Assembly: GCA_963765935.1 (NCBI GenBank)
Contig: CAVXXX010000002.1
Location: 62,001 to 126,000, forward strand
Direction: 5' to 3'
Length of the DNA: 64,000 nt
From: JAMXLG01 sp963765935
GTDB taxonomy: Bacteria > Vulcanimicrobiota > Vulcanimicrobiia > Vulcanimicrobiales > Vulcanimicrobiaceae
Part shown: positions 34,332 through 42,496 of the stretch, in pieces
Numbering within the stretch: the stretch's first letter is position 1
Layout: each line of letters opens with the position of its first letter
The notes under the pieces: generated by a model
Database searches by the model: none
What the model was told of the DNA's origin: nothing
Seen by the model: only the letters and a program-made list of their open reading frames with translations
Made by a program: the position numbers and the translations under genes

Positions 34332-35254
34332 ATACTCATCCGCGCGCGCTTGCCGATGCGTTACATCGCACGATCGTTGGACAAGCAGCCGTCGTCGAAG
34401 CGCTCATCTTAGGCTTGCTCGCCAACGGACACGTGTTACTCGAAGGGCCGCCCGGCTTGGCGAAAACTCTGGCATGCCGCGCGCTCGCCGCGGCGCTCGA
34501 GGGCGAATTCAAACGCGTTCAATTCACCCCAGACCTTTTGCCGAGCGACATCGTCGGGACTCGCATCTTCGATCAGCACGAAAGCCGCTTCTCGACCGTG
34601 CTCGGTCCGATCTTCGCAAACGTGGTGCTCGCCGACGAAATCAATCGCGCGCCCGCGAAAGTGCAGTCGGCGCTGCTCGAAGCAATGCAGGAGCGGCAAG
34701 TGACGATCGGTCCCCAAACGCACGCGCTGCCCGATCCGTTCCTCGTTATGGCGACGATGAATCCGCTTGATGCCGAAGGCACGTACGCACTTCCCGCCGC
34801 ACAGATGGACCGCTTTCTCATCAAAGTCGACGTCTCGTATCCCAACCGTGAAGAAGAACTGCAGATTCTCGAGCGATTCGCCGTTGCGGACACGCAACCG
34901 GTTCGGGCGGTTGCGACGCTCGCCGACGTGCGCGCGTGGAGACAAGCGGCACACGAAATCCATCTCGATGCGAAATTGAAACGGTACGTTGTCGAACTCG
35001 TCGCCGTAACGCGCGAACGCGAGGGGCAGTACGTAGACTACGGCGCAAGCCCGCGTGCGACGCTGGCGATTGCCCATCTAGCGCGTGCTAAAGCGTACCT
35101 CGACGAGCGGGACTACGTCGTGCCCGACGACGTGCGAGCCGTGGCACCGCTCGCGCTGCGCCACCGAATCGGATTCAACTTCCGTGTCGCGACGGAAAAC
35201 GTCGGCTCGTCACGGGTGCTCGAGCGTTTGATCGCGAGCGTTCCGGTGCCGTAA
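34328..35254 (+). CDS. MoxR-family AAA+ ATPase
   Basis: This is a 308-residue AAA+ ATPase with Walker A EGPPGLAKTL (about residues 38-48), Walker B VVLADEINRAP (about 98-108) and sensor/arginine-finger region PLDAEGTYALPAAQMDRFLIKV. The C-terminal lid has YGASPRATLAIAHLARAKAYLDERDYVVPDDV, the family hallmark. MoxR proteins act as chaperones that assemble or activate VWA-domain partners. The GTG start overlaps the preceding stop by 4 bases, and the gene is followed immediately by DUF58 and VWA genes, so the substrate is probably the VWA protein. Confidence 0.95.
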   Translation: MNTHPRALADALHRTIVGQAAVVEALILGLLANGHVLLEGPPGLAKTLACRALAAALEGEFKRVQFTPDLLPSDIVGTRIFDQHESRFSTVLGPIFANVVLADEINRAPAKVQSALLEAMQERQVTIGPQTHALPDPFLVMATMNPLDAEGTYALPAAQMDRFLIKVDVSYPNREEELQILERFAVADTQPVRAVATLADVRAWRQAAHEIHLDAKLKRYVVELVAVTREREGQYVDYGASPRATLAIAHLARAKAYLDERDYVVPDDVRAVAPLALRHRIGFNFRVATENVGSSRVLERLIASVPVP

Positions 35255-36036
35255 TGGCTGCGCTGACGTTGCGCGACGCGCTCCTGCGTGGAAAGCGCCG
35301 TCCCCGCCGCTTCGGCGCGGGATCGCCCACGACGTATCGTGGCGACGGGTACGAGTTCGTGGAGCTACGCGCGTACGTTCCGGGAGACGACGTGCGCCGG
35401 ATCGACTGGGCCGCGACGGCGCGCGCCGGCGACCTGCAAACACGCGTCGTGCTCGAAGACGTTGCGCTTACGCTCGCTGCATTCGTCGATGACTCGCCGT
35501 CCATGCAAGTCGGGCGCGTGCGTCCATTGCTGGACGCGGCGCACGAAGCACTCGACACGTGGTTCGCTGCGGCGAAGAGCGGCGATCGCACATTATGCAT
35601 CGGGGCCGACCGGGTGACGCACCCCGGAGTGCCGCTGGAAGGGCGCTTCGATCTCGAGCGCATCTTGATTACCGCGCGGGCGGTGCTTCCGGTCGGCGCA
35701 GCGCTGCTCGCGATCGGTGACTGGTTTGACTTAAAACCCGAACATGACGATCTTTTGGCTGCGCTCGCGGGACGATGCGATTGCACGGCATTGCTCACGC
35801 GCGATCCCTGGCACGCCGGATTACCGCTCGCGGGGTTCGTCCGCATTCGCGGCGCCGAAGCGGGACACGTGCGTGCGTGGATCGGGCCGCGCGAACGGCG
35901 CGCCTTCCTCGACGCGGTTCGCGCTCGTGAAGTGCAGCTTCGGGAGCGGTTTGAGAAGCTCGGATGGCGGACGGGAGTCATCGACGAAGCCGGCGGCGCA
36001 GCCGGATTGTTCGAGGCATTCGGTTTGATCCTATGA
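35254..36036 (+). CDS. DUF58-domain protein
   Basis: This 260-residue protein has the DUF58 signature near residue 40, VELRAYVPGDDVRRIDWAATARAG, preceded by RFGAGSPTTYRGDGYEF. Such proteins lie between MoxR and VWA genes and have a vWA-like fold; here the MIDAS-type segment AAFVDDSPSMQVGRVRPLLDAAHEA is partly preserved. The ATG overlaps the MoxR stop by one base. No signal or membrane segment is present, so it is probably cytoplasmic. Its biochemical role is unknown in any species I can name. Confidence 0.9.
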   Translation: MAALTLRDALLRGKRRPRRFGAGSPTTYRGDGYEFVELRAYVPGDDVRRIDWAATARAGDLQTRVVLEDVALTLAAFVDDSPSMQVGRVRPLLDAAHEALDTWFAAAKSGDRTLCIGADRVTHPGVPLEGRFDLERILITARAVLPVGAALLAIGDWFDLKPEHDDLLAALAGRCDCTALLTRDPWHAGLPLAGFVRIRGAEAGHVRAWIGPRERRAFLDAVRAREVQLRERFEKLGWRTGVIDEAGGAAGLFEAFGLIL

Positions 36037-36947
36037 GCTTCGATCGGCCCGCGTATCTCATTCCCGCGCTGTTCATCGCTCTTGCGATCGCAGCGCTCGT
36101 GCTTGCAGCGCAGCGCCGCATGACCGCGCGCGATCTCCTCTATTCGAACGTCCTATTCTTGACCGAGGCCATCGCACCGCGGCGGTGGATCGGAAGAGCA
36201 TTTAACGCGACGTGGATCGTTGCGCTTGCGCTCGGCGCGTTTGCCATCGCCGGCCCGCACGTGCGCATACCGCTTCCCGCTCGCGACGGAACGGTGTTCA
36301 TCTGCATCGACACGTCTGGTTCCATGCAGTCGACGGACGTCGAACCGACACGGTCGGCGGCGGCAAAGGCCGCGGCCGCGGCGTTCATCGATGCATCGCC
36401 GCCGGGCACGCGCGTGGGAATCATCGCCTTCTCGAGCGCGGCTGCCCTCATTGCACCGCTTTCATCCGATCATACGGCCGTGAAGTCGGCGCTCGATGAC
36501 GTTCCCGCTCCAAACGGTGCGACCGCCATCGGCGACGCATTGCAACTCGCCGCGCAAAATCTTCCACCCGCGGGACACCGCGTCATCATTCTTATCACCG
36601 ACGGAGTGAACAACGCGGGCGTCGATCCACAGGAAGTGGCGTCGTATCTCGGGGCGCATCACATCCCGGTGTATACCATCGGCATCGGCACCCCGAACGG
36701 CGATATTATCGGCGGCGAGCAGTCGACGATCGATGAAGGTGCATTGCGGTCTTATGCGGATGCGAGCGGAGGCGCGTACGCGCATGCCGAGAACGCATCG
36801 CAACTGCGAAGCGCCCTCGCGCATCTGGGCGGCATCACGATGCTCGAGAACCGCGACGTAGCTGCGTCGCTCCCGCTCGCATTTGCAGCCGCAGGATTGT
36901 TGGTTCTTGCGATCGTTACCGGCTTTGCAACGGGGAGAATACCGTGA
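36033..36947 (+). CDS. VWA-domain membrane protein (BatA-like)
   Basis: The start at 36033 (ATGA overlap with DUF58) gives 304 residues; a frame from 35964 is longer but spurious. Two N-terminal hydrophobic segments (residues about 8-28 and 55-75) are followed by a von Willebrand A domain. The MIDAS motif is CIDTSGSMQSTD (D-x-S-x-S near residue 93), and IILITDGVNNAGVDP supplies the later Asp. A C-terminal hydrophobic helix (AAGLLVLAIVTGF) ends the protein. It is the probable partner of the MoxR ATPase. Confidence 0.92.
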   Translation: MSFDRPAYLIPALFIALAIAALVLAAQRRMTARDLLYSNVLFLTEAIAPRRWIGRAFNATWIVALALGAFAIAGPHVRIPLPARDGTVFICIDTSGSMQSTDVEPTRSAAAKAAAAAFIDASPPGTRVGIIAFSSAAALIAPLSSDHTAVKSALDDVPAPNGATAIGDALQLAAQNLPPAGHRVIILITDGVNNAGVDPQEVASYLGAHHIPVYTIGIGTPNGDIIGGEQSTIDEGALRSYADASGGAYAHAENASQLRSALAHLGGITMLENRDVAASLPLAFAAAGLLVLAIVTGFATGRIP

Positions 36948-37582
36948 ACTTGGAATCCAGCCGCGCCGCGTATGGCAGCGGTCAACTGCTCGAATCGACG
37001 GCTCAGCACGATCCCATCGAACAGCTGCGCGAGTGGCTGGAGCTCGCATACGCAACACCCTCGATTGTGGAAGCAAACGCGATGTGCGTTGCGACGGCGG
37101 GATCGGACGGAACCGTTTCGGCACGCATGGTGCTTCTGCGTGGACTCGATGAACGTGGCCTCGTATTTTTCACGTCATATGGTAGCCGCAAAGGACGGCA
37201 GATCGCGGAAAATCCGCGCGCGGCGGCGACGTTTTATTGGCCGCCGATTCACCGCCAAGTGCGTGTCGAAGGAGCGGTATCGCAATTGCCTGAGGATGAA
37301 TCGGATACGTACTTCGCAACGCGTCCGCGCGGTCATCAACTTTCGGCGTGGGCGTCGGAACAAGGTGAACCGGTCGAAGGGCGCGAGGTGCTCGACGAGC
37401 GGCTCAAACACTTCGGCGAGCGTTTTGAAGGCGATGAGGTGCCCCGACCGCACTCGTGGGGCGGATACATCATCGCGCCGGATCGATTCGAATTCTGGCA
37501 GGGGCGCGAGAACCGCATGCACGACCGCTTGGAGTATGTGCGCGACGGACGTTCATGGAAGATTCGCCGGTTACAACCGTAA
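36944..37582 (+). CDS. pdxH: Pyridoxamine 5'-phosphate oxidase
   Basis: This 212-residue FMN enzyme makes pyridoxal 5'-phosphate from PNP or PMP. Family patterns are AMCVATAGSDGTVSARMVLLRGLDERGLVFFTSYGSRKGRQIAENPRAAATFYWPPIHRQVRVEGAV (residues 46-112). FMN contacts include ARMVLLRG and SRKG. The end WGGYIIAPDRFEFWQGRENRMHDRLEY and a final WKIRRLQP are the substrate-loop and C-terminal signature of PdxH. The GTG start overlaps the VWA stop by 4 bases. It has no functional tie to the Bat-type cluster that I can see. Confidence 0.97.
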   Translation: MNLESSRAAYGSGQLLESTAQHDPIEQLREWLELAYATPSIVEANAMCVATAGSDGTVSARMVLLRGLDERGLVFFTSYGSRKGRQIAENPRAAATFYWPPIHRQVRVEGAVSQLPEDESDTYFATRPRGHQLSAWASEQGEPVEGREVLDERLKHFGERFEGDEVPRPHSWGGYIIAPDRFEFWQGRENRMHDRLEYVRDGRSWKIRRLQP

Positions 37583-37615
37583 TTAGAGCGACGCCAATCG
37601 GGGAACCCTTTCGCT

Positions 37616-37816
37616 ATGGGAGAGCACAGACGCGATCGCAAAGGCGAGATCTTTCAGAACAACATGACCGAGAACGAAGGCGCATACCCGCCTGCTCGGG
37701 AGGAAGCATCCCATCGCTTGCGGCCCGACGGAGACATCAATTCGCAAGAAGCGGACGAAATGAATCGCGAGTTTGCGGAACGGCTGAAGAAAAGCGGGCA
37801 CCCGTCAGGCCACTGA
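37616..37816 (+). CDS. Small hydrophilic protein, uncertain
   Basis: A 66-codon frame beginning ATG 37616 encodes an Arg/Glu-rich polar peptide without Cys, signal or membrane segment. An internal ATG at 37664 (MTENEGAYPP) is an alternative start. It fills the 276-bp gap between pdxH and the STAS gene, but its ribosome site is weak and I recognise no family. It may be a real small protein or a chance frame. Confidence 0.4.
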   Translation: MGEHRRDRKGEIFQNNMTENEGAYPPAREEASHRLRPDGDINSQEADEMNREFAERLKKSGHPSGH

Positions 37817-37858
37817 GCGCAGCGTTTACGGCATGCTTGCGCCGGGTACGCCCGAGAC

Positions 37859-38176
37859 ATGGAAAGCTCAGGTCAACCCGGACCGAGCTTGACGATCGAA
37901 CGCCAGGACGGCACAACGAGCGTACTACTCGCCGGTGAATGGGATCTCTGCGAAGCGCCGCAACTGCGCGAAGCACTTGACGGCATCAACGCCGCGCAGC
38001 ATGTGCTCTTTGACCTCGCCGGTGTCACCCATCTCGATTCATCCACGCTGCGTGTCTTCGCCGAATTCAAACAACGATCGAAAAGTCTCGGGGGAAGCAC
38101 GGCAATCTACTATGGGGGCAACGAGCGAGCGCGCAATCTCATGAGCGTCGCCGGAGTCGCAACCCTTTTCCATTAG
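37859..38176 (+). CDS. STAS-domain anti-sigma factor antagonist
   Basis: This 105-residue single STAS domain has LLAGEWDLCEAPQLREAL near residue 23 and LFDLAGVTHLDSSTLRVFAEF near 50. Ser in HLDSS is the site phosphorylated in SpoIIAA/RsbV-type antagonists. It would bind a partner-switching anti-sigma kinase, here probably the HATPase protein encoded 26 bases downstream. No sigma factor is encoded close by, so the target is unknown. Confidence 0.92.
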   Translation: MESSGQPGPSLTIERQDGTTSVLLAGEWDLCEAPQLREALDGINAAQHVLFDLAGVTHLDSSTLRVFAEFKQRSKSLGGSTAIYYGGNERARNLMSVAGVATLFH

Positions 38177-38202
38177 TCGATTGCTGCTCGCACGCGGCGG
38201 GT

Positions 38203-38610
38203 ATGCGGGTGTACATGTGGCATCTACACGCAGACAATCCCGAAGATGCACTACGAGAGCGTTCCCGGTTTCTCTCCGCACTCGGGACCGAGAGTGGTGA
38301 GCCCGGATACGATCGTTTTGCCGCGCAGCTGATCTACACCGAATTGATCGGCAACGTCATGCGACACGCGCGCGGCCCGGTTGACATTCAATTGCGCTGC
38401 GTCGATGGAAAAGCGTTGCTGCACGTTTTCGATCGCGGCGAGGGCTTCACGTTCAAGCCATCGTTGCCGAAGGTTCCTCTCCAAGAGAGCGGTCGCGGCC
38501 TTTTCCTCGTCAGCCGCTACGCTGAACGGGTCAACGTTCATACTCTTGTCGGACATGGCACCTGCGTGAGTGCGGTTTTCCAAGTTGGGAGGCACGCTCG
38601 CGTAACGTAG
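38203..38610 (+). CDS. Anti-sigma regulatory factor, HATPase_c (RsbW/SpoIIAB-like)
   Basis: This 135-residue GHKL ATPase has an N box IYTELIGNVMRHA (about residues 46-58), a G1 box FDRGEGFTF (about 79-87) and a G2 box GRGLFLVSRYA (about 100-110). It is a partner-switching serine-kinase/anti-sigma type, smaller than RsbW (about 160) but complete in its ATP site. The upstream STAS protein is the likely substrate. The gene ends 19 bases before carB. Confidence 0.9.
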   Translation: MRVYMWHLHADNPEDALRERSRFLSALGTESGEPGYDRFAAQLIYTELIGNVMRHARGPVDIQLRCVDGKALLHVFDRGEGFTFKPSLPKVPLQESGRGLFLVSRYAERVNVHTLVGHGTCVSAVFQVGRHARVT

Positions 38611-38629
38611 CCAATCCACCCTCCCCAGC

Positions 38630-41600
38630 ATGCCCCGCCGTAATATCATGGTCATCGGGTCGGGACCGATCATCATCGGTCAAGCCGCCGAATTTGACTA
38701 CGCGGGCGTTCAGGCGTGCCGCGCGCTGCGCGAGGAAGGCCATCGCGTCATCCTCGTCAACTCAAATCCCGCAACGATCATGACGGATCCCGAGGTGGCC
38801 GATGCCGTCTACCTCGAGCCGCTCACGGTTGCTTCGGTGGAACAAATCATCGCGCGCGAACGTCCCGATGCGCTCTTGCCGACGCTCGGCGGACAAACCG
38901 GATTGAATCTCGCCGTGGAACTCGATGACGCCGGCGTGCTGACGCGTCATGGTGTCGAGTTGCTCGGCACTCCGGTCGATACGATCAAACTTGCCGAAGA
39001 CCGCGAACGCTTCAAAGAAAAAATGCTCGAGATCGGCGAGCCCGTCGCCGAGAGCGAGATCGTCACGTCGGTCGAGGAGGGCGTCGGATTTGCTCAGCGC
39101 AGCGGTTATCCGCTCGTCGTGCGTCCCGCGTATACGCTGGGCGGCACCGGCGGCGGCGTCGTGTACAACGAGGAAGAACTGCGCGAGCGCCTCGATGCTG
39201 GACTGAACGCCTCGCTCATTCATCAGGCGCTCGTCGAAACGTCGCTTTTGGGATGGAAAGAAATCGAGTACGAAGTTTTGCGCGACGGTGCGGACAACTG
39301 CATCATCGTCTGCAACATGGAGAACATCGATCCGGTCGGCGTGCATACCGGCGATTCGATCGTCGTCGCGCCGTCGCAGACACTGACGGACGTAGAATAT
39401 CAGATGCTTCGGACCGCATCGCTCAACGTTATTCGCGCGCTCAACGTTCAGGGTGGCTGCAACATCCAGTTCGCGTTGCATCCGACGAGCAACCAGTACG
39501 CCATCATCGAAGTAAACCCGCGTGTCTCGCGCAGTTCGGCGCTCGCCTCGAAAGCGACGGGATATCCCATCGCGAAGATCTCGACGCGCATCGCGCTCGG
39601 ACAAACACTCGATGAAATTCCGAACCCCGTGACGGGCGTGACGAAAGCCGCGTACGAACCGACGCTCGACTACTGCGTCGTCAAGATTCCGCGCTGGCCC
39701 TTTGACAAATTCCCGCTCGCCGATACGCTGCTCGGCACGCAGATGAAATCGACAGGCGAAGCGATGGGCATCGCGCGGACATTCCGTTCGGCGCTCATGA
39801 AAGCTGTGCGCGGACTCGATCTCAAGCGCGATCGTCTCACCGGCGGTGAATACACCGAGTGGAGCATCGCCGAACTCGAAGAGATCGTCGCTAAACCCAC
39901 GGATGAACGACTTTTCGCCGTAGCGGAGTTGCTACGCCGCGTTGAGGGGGAAGGGCGTGACGCCGCGATCGAACGCATCCACGCGCTCTCCGCAATCGAT
40001 CGCTTCTGGTTGTTCGAAATTGCAGCGATCGTTGAAGCGGAAGAGAAGGGAGAAGCGCTCGAGCCGGGCGACGCGTCGTTCCGCATGGTCGATACGGCCG
40101 CCGCCGAATTCCCCGCGCAATCGCCGTACTATTATCTGTCGCACGGTGAGATGGATGAGATCCGGCGCAGTCCAAACGAAGCGGTCGTCGTTGTCGGCAG
40201 CGGACCGATTCGCATCGGCCAAGGCATCGAATTCGACTACAGTTGCGTGCACGCCGCGTGGGCGCTGCGCGAGGCCGGAAAATCGCCCGTCGTCATCAAC
40301 AACAATCCGGAAACGGTCTCAACCGATTTCGATATTTCCGACGTCCTTGTCTTCGAACCGCCGGGTCCCGACGAAGTCGAAGCAACGTATCTCGGCACGA
40401 ATGCAAGCGGCGTGATGCTGACATTCGGCGGACAGACAGCCATCAATCTCGCCGGCGAACTGTCGCGCCGCAACGTTCGGATCATCGGCAGCGACCGTGC
40501 CAGCCTCGACATGGCGGAGGATCGCGCGCAGTTCGACGCGGCGCTCCAGCGTTTAGACGTCGCACGTCCGCAAGGACGTGCGGCCACGAGTTTCCGTGAA
40601 GCGCGTGTGTTTGCGCGCGAACTCGGATTTCCGGTGCTGGTCCGCCCGAGCTTCGTGCTCGGCGGCCGTGCGATGGAGATCATCTATAACGAAGGCCAAC
40701 TCGCGTCGTACGCGGAGTCCGCGCCGCCGATTCTGCCCGGCGCGCCGTTGCTCGTGGACAAGTACTTGCGCGGTCTCGAAGTCGAAGTCGATGCCGTCTT
40801 CGACGGCGACGACATCCTCATTCCCGGCATCTTCGAACACATCGAACGCGCGGGCATTCACTCCGGCGATTCGATCAGCGTCTATCCGACGCAGACGATC
40901 GACGAGACGATGACACAGCGTATCATCGAGGTGACAACCGCGATTGCTGCGGAACTGCGCATCCGAGGATTGATCAACATTCAATTCGTCGTCCACGAAG
41001 GCGATCTGTACATCATCGAAGCCAATCCGCGGGCGAGCCGCACGGTACCGATCATCCAGAAGGCGACGGGTGTAAACATGGTGGCCGCCGCGACGCGCAT
41101 CGCGCTCGGCGAGAAACTGCGCGACATGGAATATGGAACGGGCCTCCATCCGCGTACGCCCTACGTCGTCGTCAAAGTGCCCGTTTTCTCGTTCTCGAAA
41201 ATGCGCGGCGTCGAAACGATTCTCGGGCCCGAAATGAAGTCGACGGGTGAAGTGCTGGGCATCGACGACTCCTTCGCGGGTGCGCTGCGCAAGGGATTCA
41301 TCGGCGCGGGCGTTCGTTTGCCGGGCAGCGGCGGACGCATTCTCGTCTCCATCGCCGACGAAGAGAAACATGCCGCGCTGCCGATTCTCCGGCGCTACGC
41401 CGAGTTGGGTCATACGCTCGTCGCAACGCCCGGTACGCGCGTCGTTCTCGAGGATGCGGGAATTCCGTGCGAACCGATCAAGAAGATTTCCGATGGCTCG
41501 CCGCATGTGCTCGACATCATCCAGCAGCGCAAAGTCGATCTCGTGATCAACGACGCAAAGGGACCGCGCGAAATCTCCGATGGGTATCGCATCCGCCGCG

Positions 41601-41743
41601 CCGCGGTGGAGAGTGGAATCGCATGTCTCACGTCGCTCGACACGGCGAAAGCACTCGTAACCGCGCTCGAAACCGTGCCCGGCCCGCCTCGATCGCTGCA
41701 AGAGTATCGTGCGTCCGCGGGCGCGCACGCACCAGTGTCCTAA
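38630..41743 (+). CDS. carB: Carbamoyl-phosphate synthase large subunit
   Basis: This 1037-residue protein has two CPSase halves, each with an ATP-grasp domain. The first starts MVIGSGPIIIGQAAEFDYAGVQACRAL and contains TLGGQTGLNLAVEL and VRPAYTLGGTGGGVVYN. The second has VVVGSGPIRIGQGIEFDYSCVHAAWAL near residue 520 and VRPSFVLGGRAMEIIYN. The C-terminal methylglyoxal-synthase-like allosteric domain (about 900-1037) includes NDAKGPREISDGYRIRRAAVE. It makes carbamoyl phosphate for pyrimidine and arginine synthesis with CarA. Slightly shorter than the Escherichia coli protein (1073). Confidence 0.97.
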   Translation: MPRRNIMVIGSGPIIIGQAAEFDYAGVQACRALREEGHRVILVNSNPATIMTDPEVADAVYLEPLTVASVEQIIARERPDALLPTLGGQTGLNLAVELDDAGVLTRHGVELLGTPVDTIKLAEDRERFKEKMLEIGEPVAESEIVTSVEEGVGFAQRSGYPLVVRPAYTLGGTGGGVVYNEEELRERLDAGLNASLIHQALVETSLLGWKEIEYEVLRDGADNCIIVCNMENIDPVGVHTGDSIVVAPSQTLTDVEYQMLRTASLNVIRALNVQGGCNIQFALHPTSNQYAIIEVNPRVSRSSALASKATGYPIAKISTRIALGQTLDEIPNPVTGVTKAAYEPTLDYCVVKIPRWPFDKFPLADTLLGTQMKSTGEAMGIARTFRSALMKAVRGLDLKRDRLTGGEYTEWSIAELEEIVAKPTDERLFAVAELLRRVEGEGRDAAIERIHALSAIDRFWLFEIAAIVEAEEKGEALEPGDASFRMVDTAAAEFPAQSPYYYLSHGEMDEIRRSPNEAVVVVGSGPIRIGQGIEFDYSCVHAAWALREAGKSPVVINNNPETVSTDFDISDVLVFEPPGPDEVEATYLGTNASGVMLTFGGQTAINLAGELSRRNVRIIGSDRASLDMAEDRAQFDAALQRLDVARPQGRAATSFREARVFARELGFPVLVRPSFVLGGRAMEIIYNEGQLASYAESAPPILPGAPLLVDKYLRGLEVEVDAVFDGDDILIPGIFEHIERAGIHSGDSISVYPTQTIDETMTQRIIEVTTAIAAELRIRGLINIQFVVHEGDLYIIEANPRASRTVPIIQKATGVNMVAAATRIALGEKLRDMEYGTGLHPRTPYVVVKVPVFSFSKMRGVETILGPEMKSTGEVLGIDDSFAGALRKGFIGAGVRLPGSGGRILVSIADEEKHAALPILRRYAELGHTLVATPGTRVVLEDAGIPCEPIKKISDGSPHVLDIIQQRKVDLVINDAKGPREISDGYRIRRAAVESGIACLTSLDTAKALVTALETVPGPPRSLQEYRASAGAHAPVS

Positions 41744-42496
41744 ATGCGCAAGGTCGCAACGTCCCTCGAACGTACGCTCGACCTCAAAGACGAACCGCGC
41801 GTCTTTGTCTTGGGCGGGTCCGGGAGCAATCTCGGATTTACGAATAGTTTTCGCACCGAAGGCGGCGCGATCACCGCACGTGTGGTTCCGATTGCATGGA
41901 CGCCGCTCGGCGTCGTTATCGGAGACAGTTGGCAGAACGTCGGGATAGCGCTGCAGGGATTGTTGGATTGGGTCGATCGATCGTTTCCGCCCGAAGACGA
42001 GCGCGCGTTCGTCGCGCCGATGCGCGACGTAGAATTACTCGCGCGCGTGCAGTGGCATGCCGAACTTCCCGAAAAACTCACCGACGAATCCGTCCTCAAT
42101 ATCGAGGACGTCCCCGAAGAGATCGCCGATGGACTCAGTCATCCACCGGCTGCCATCGTGCAATGCGCGGCGTGCCGGCGTCTGTGCGTGAAAGACGAAT
42201 TTGTTTGGAAAGAGAAGCAGCTCTGCGCATGGGATTACCATTCGCAGGTCTTCGGCAGGCGTGGTCCGTGGCGTGATGGTCCGTACGAAGAGCGTCATTT
42301 CGACACGCTGCCTGCGTGCGCGTATGTGGCGCCGCAGCTGCTCGCCGAGATGAACGTCGAAGTCGTGCTCGCTACCAATGCGATCGTCGAAGAGACGGCA
42401 GCGAAGATCATCAACTTGCTGCTCGAGTCGGAACCGCAACGTCCGCATATGGCGGTGCGAACGGGCGACGGTTTTACGGTCTTGCGCGAACTGTGA
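41744..42496 (+). CDS. Conserved-looking protein of unknown function with Cys motif
   Basis: This 250-residue protein starts directly after the carB stop. Its middle holds Cys in IVQCAACRRLCVKDEFVWKEKQLCAWDYHSQVFGRRGPW (about residues 145-185), a C-x2-C...C...C arrangement that could bind zinc. The C-terminal half has a helical stretch (PQLLAEMNVEVVLATNAIVEETAAKIINLLLES). No family is recognised. It overlaps the start of the downstream PBP gene by 4 bases, so it may be co-translated with a cell-wall enzyme. Confidence 0.8.
   Translation: MRKVATSLERTLDLKDEPRVFVLGGSGSNLGFTNSFRTEGGAITARVVPIAWTPLGVVIGDSWQNVGIALQGLLDWVDRSFPPEDERAFVAPMRDVELLARVQWHAELPEKLTDESVLNIEDVPEEIADGLSHPPAAIVQCAACRRLCVKDEFVWKEKQLCAWDYHSQVFGRRGPWRDGPYEERHFDTLPACAYVAPQLLAEMNVEVVLATNAIVEETAAKIINLLLESEPQRPHMAVRTGDGFTVLREL

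Noticed and set aside
40553..41728. 391-codon minus-strand frame antisense to carB
   Set aside because: Typical antisense open frame produced by high-GC codon bias; no domain pattern.
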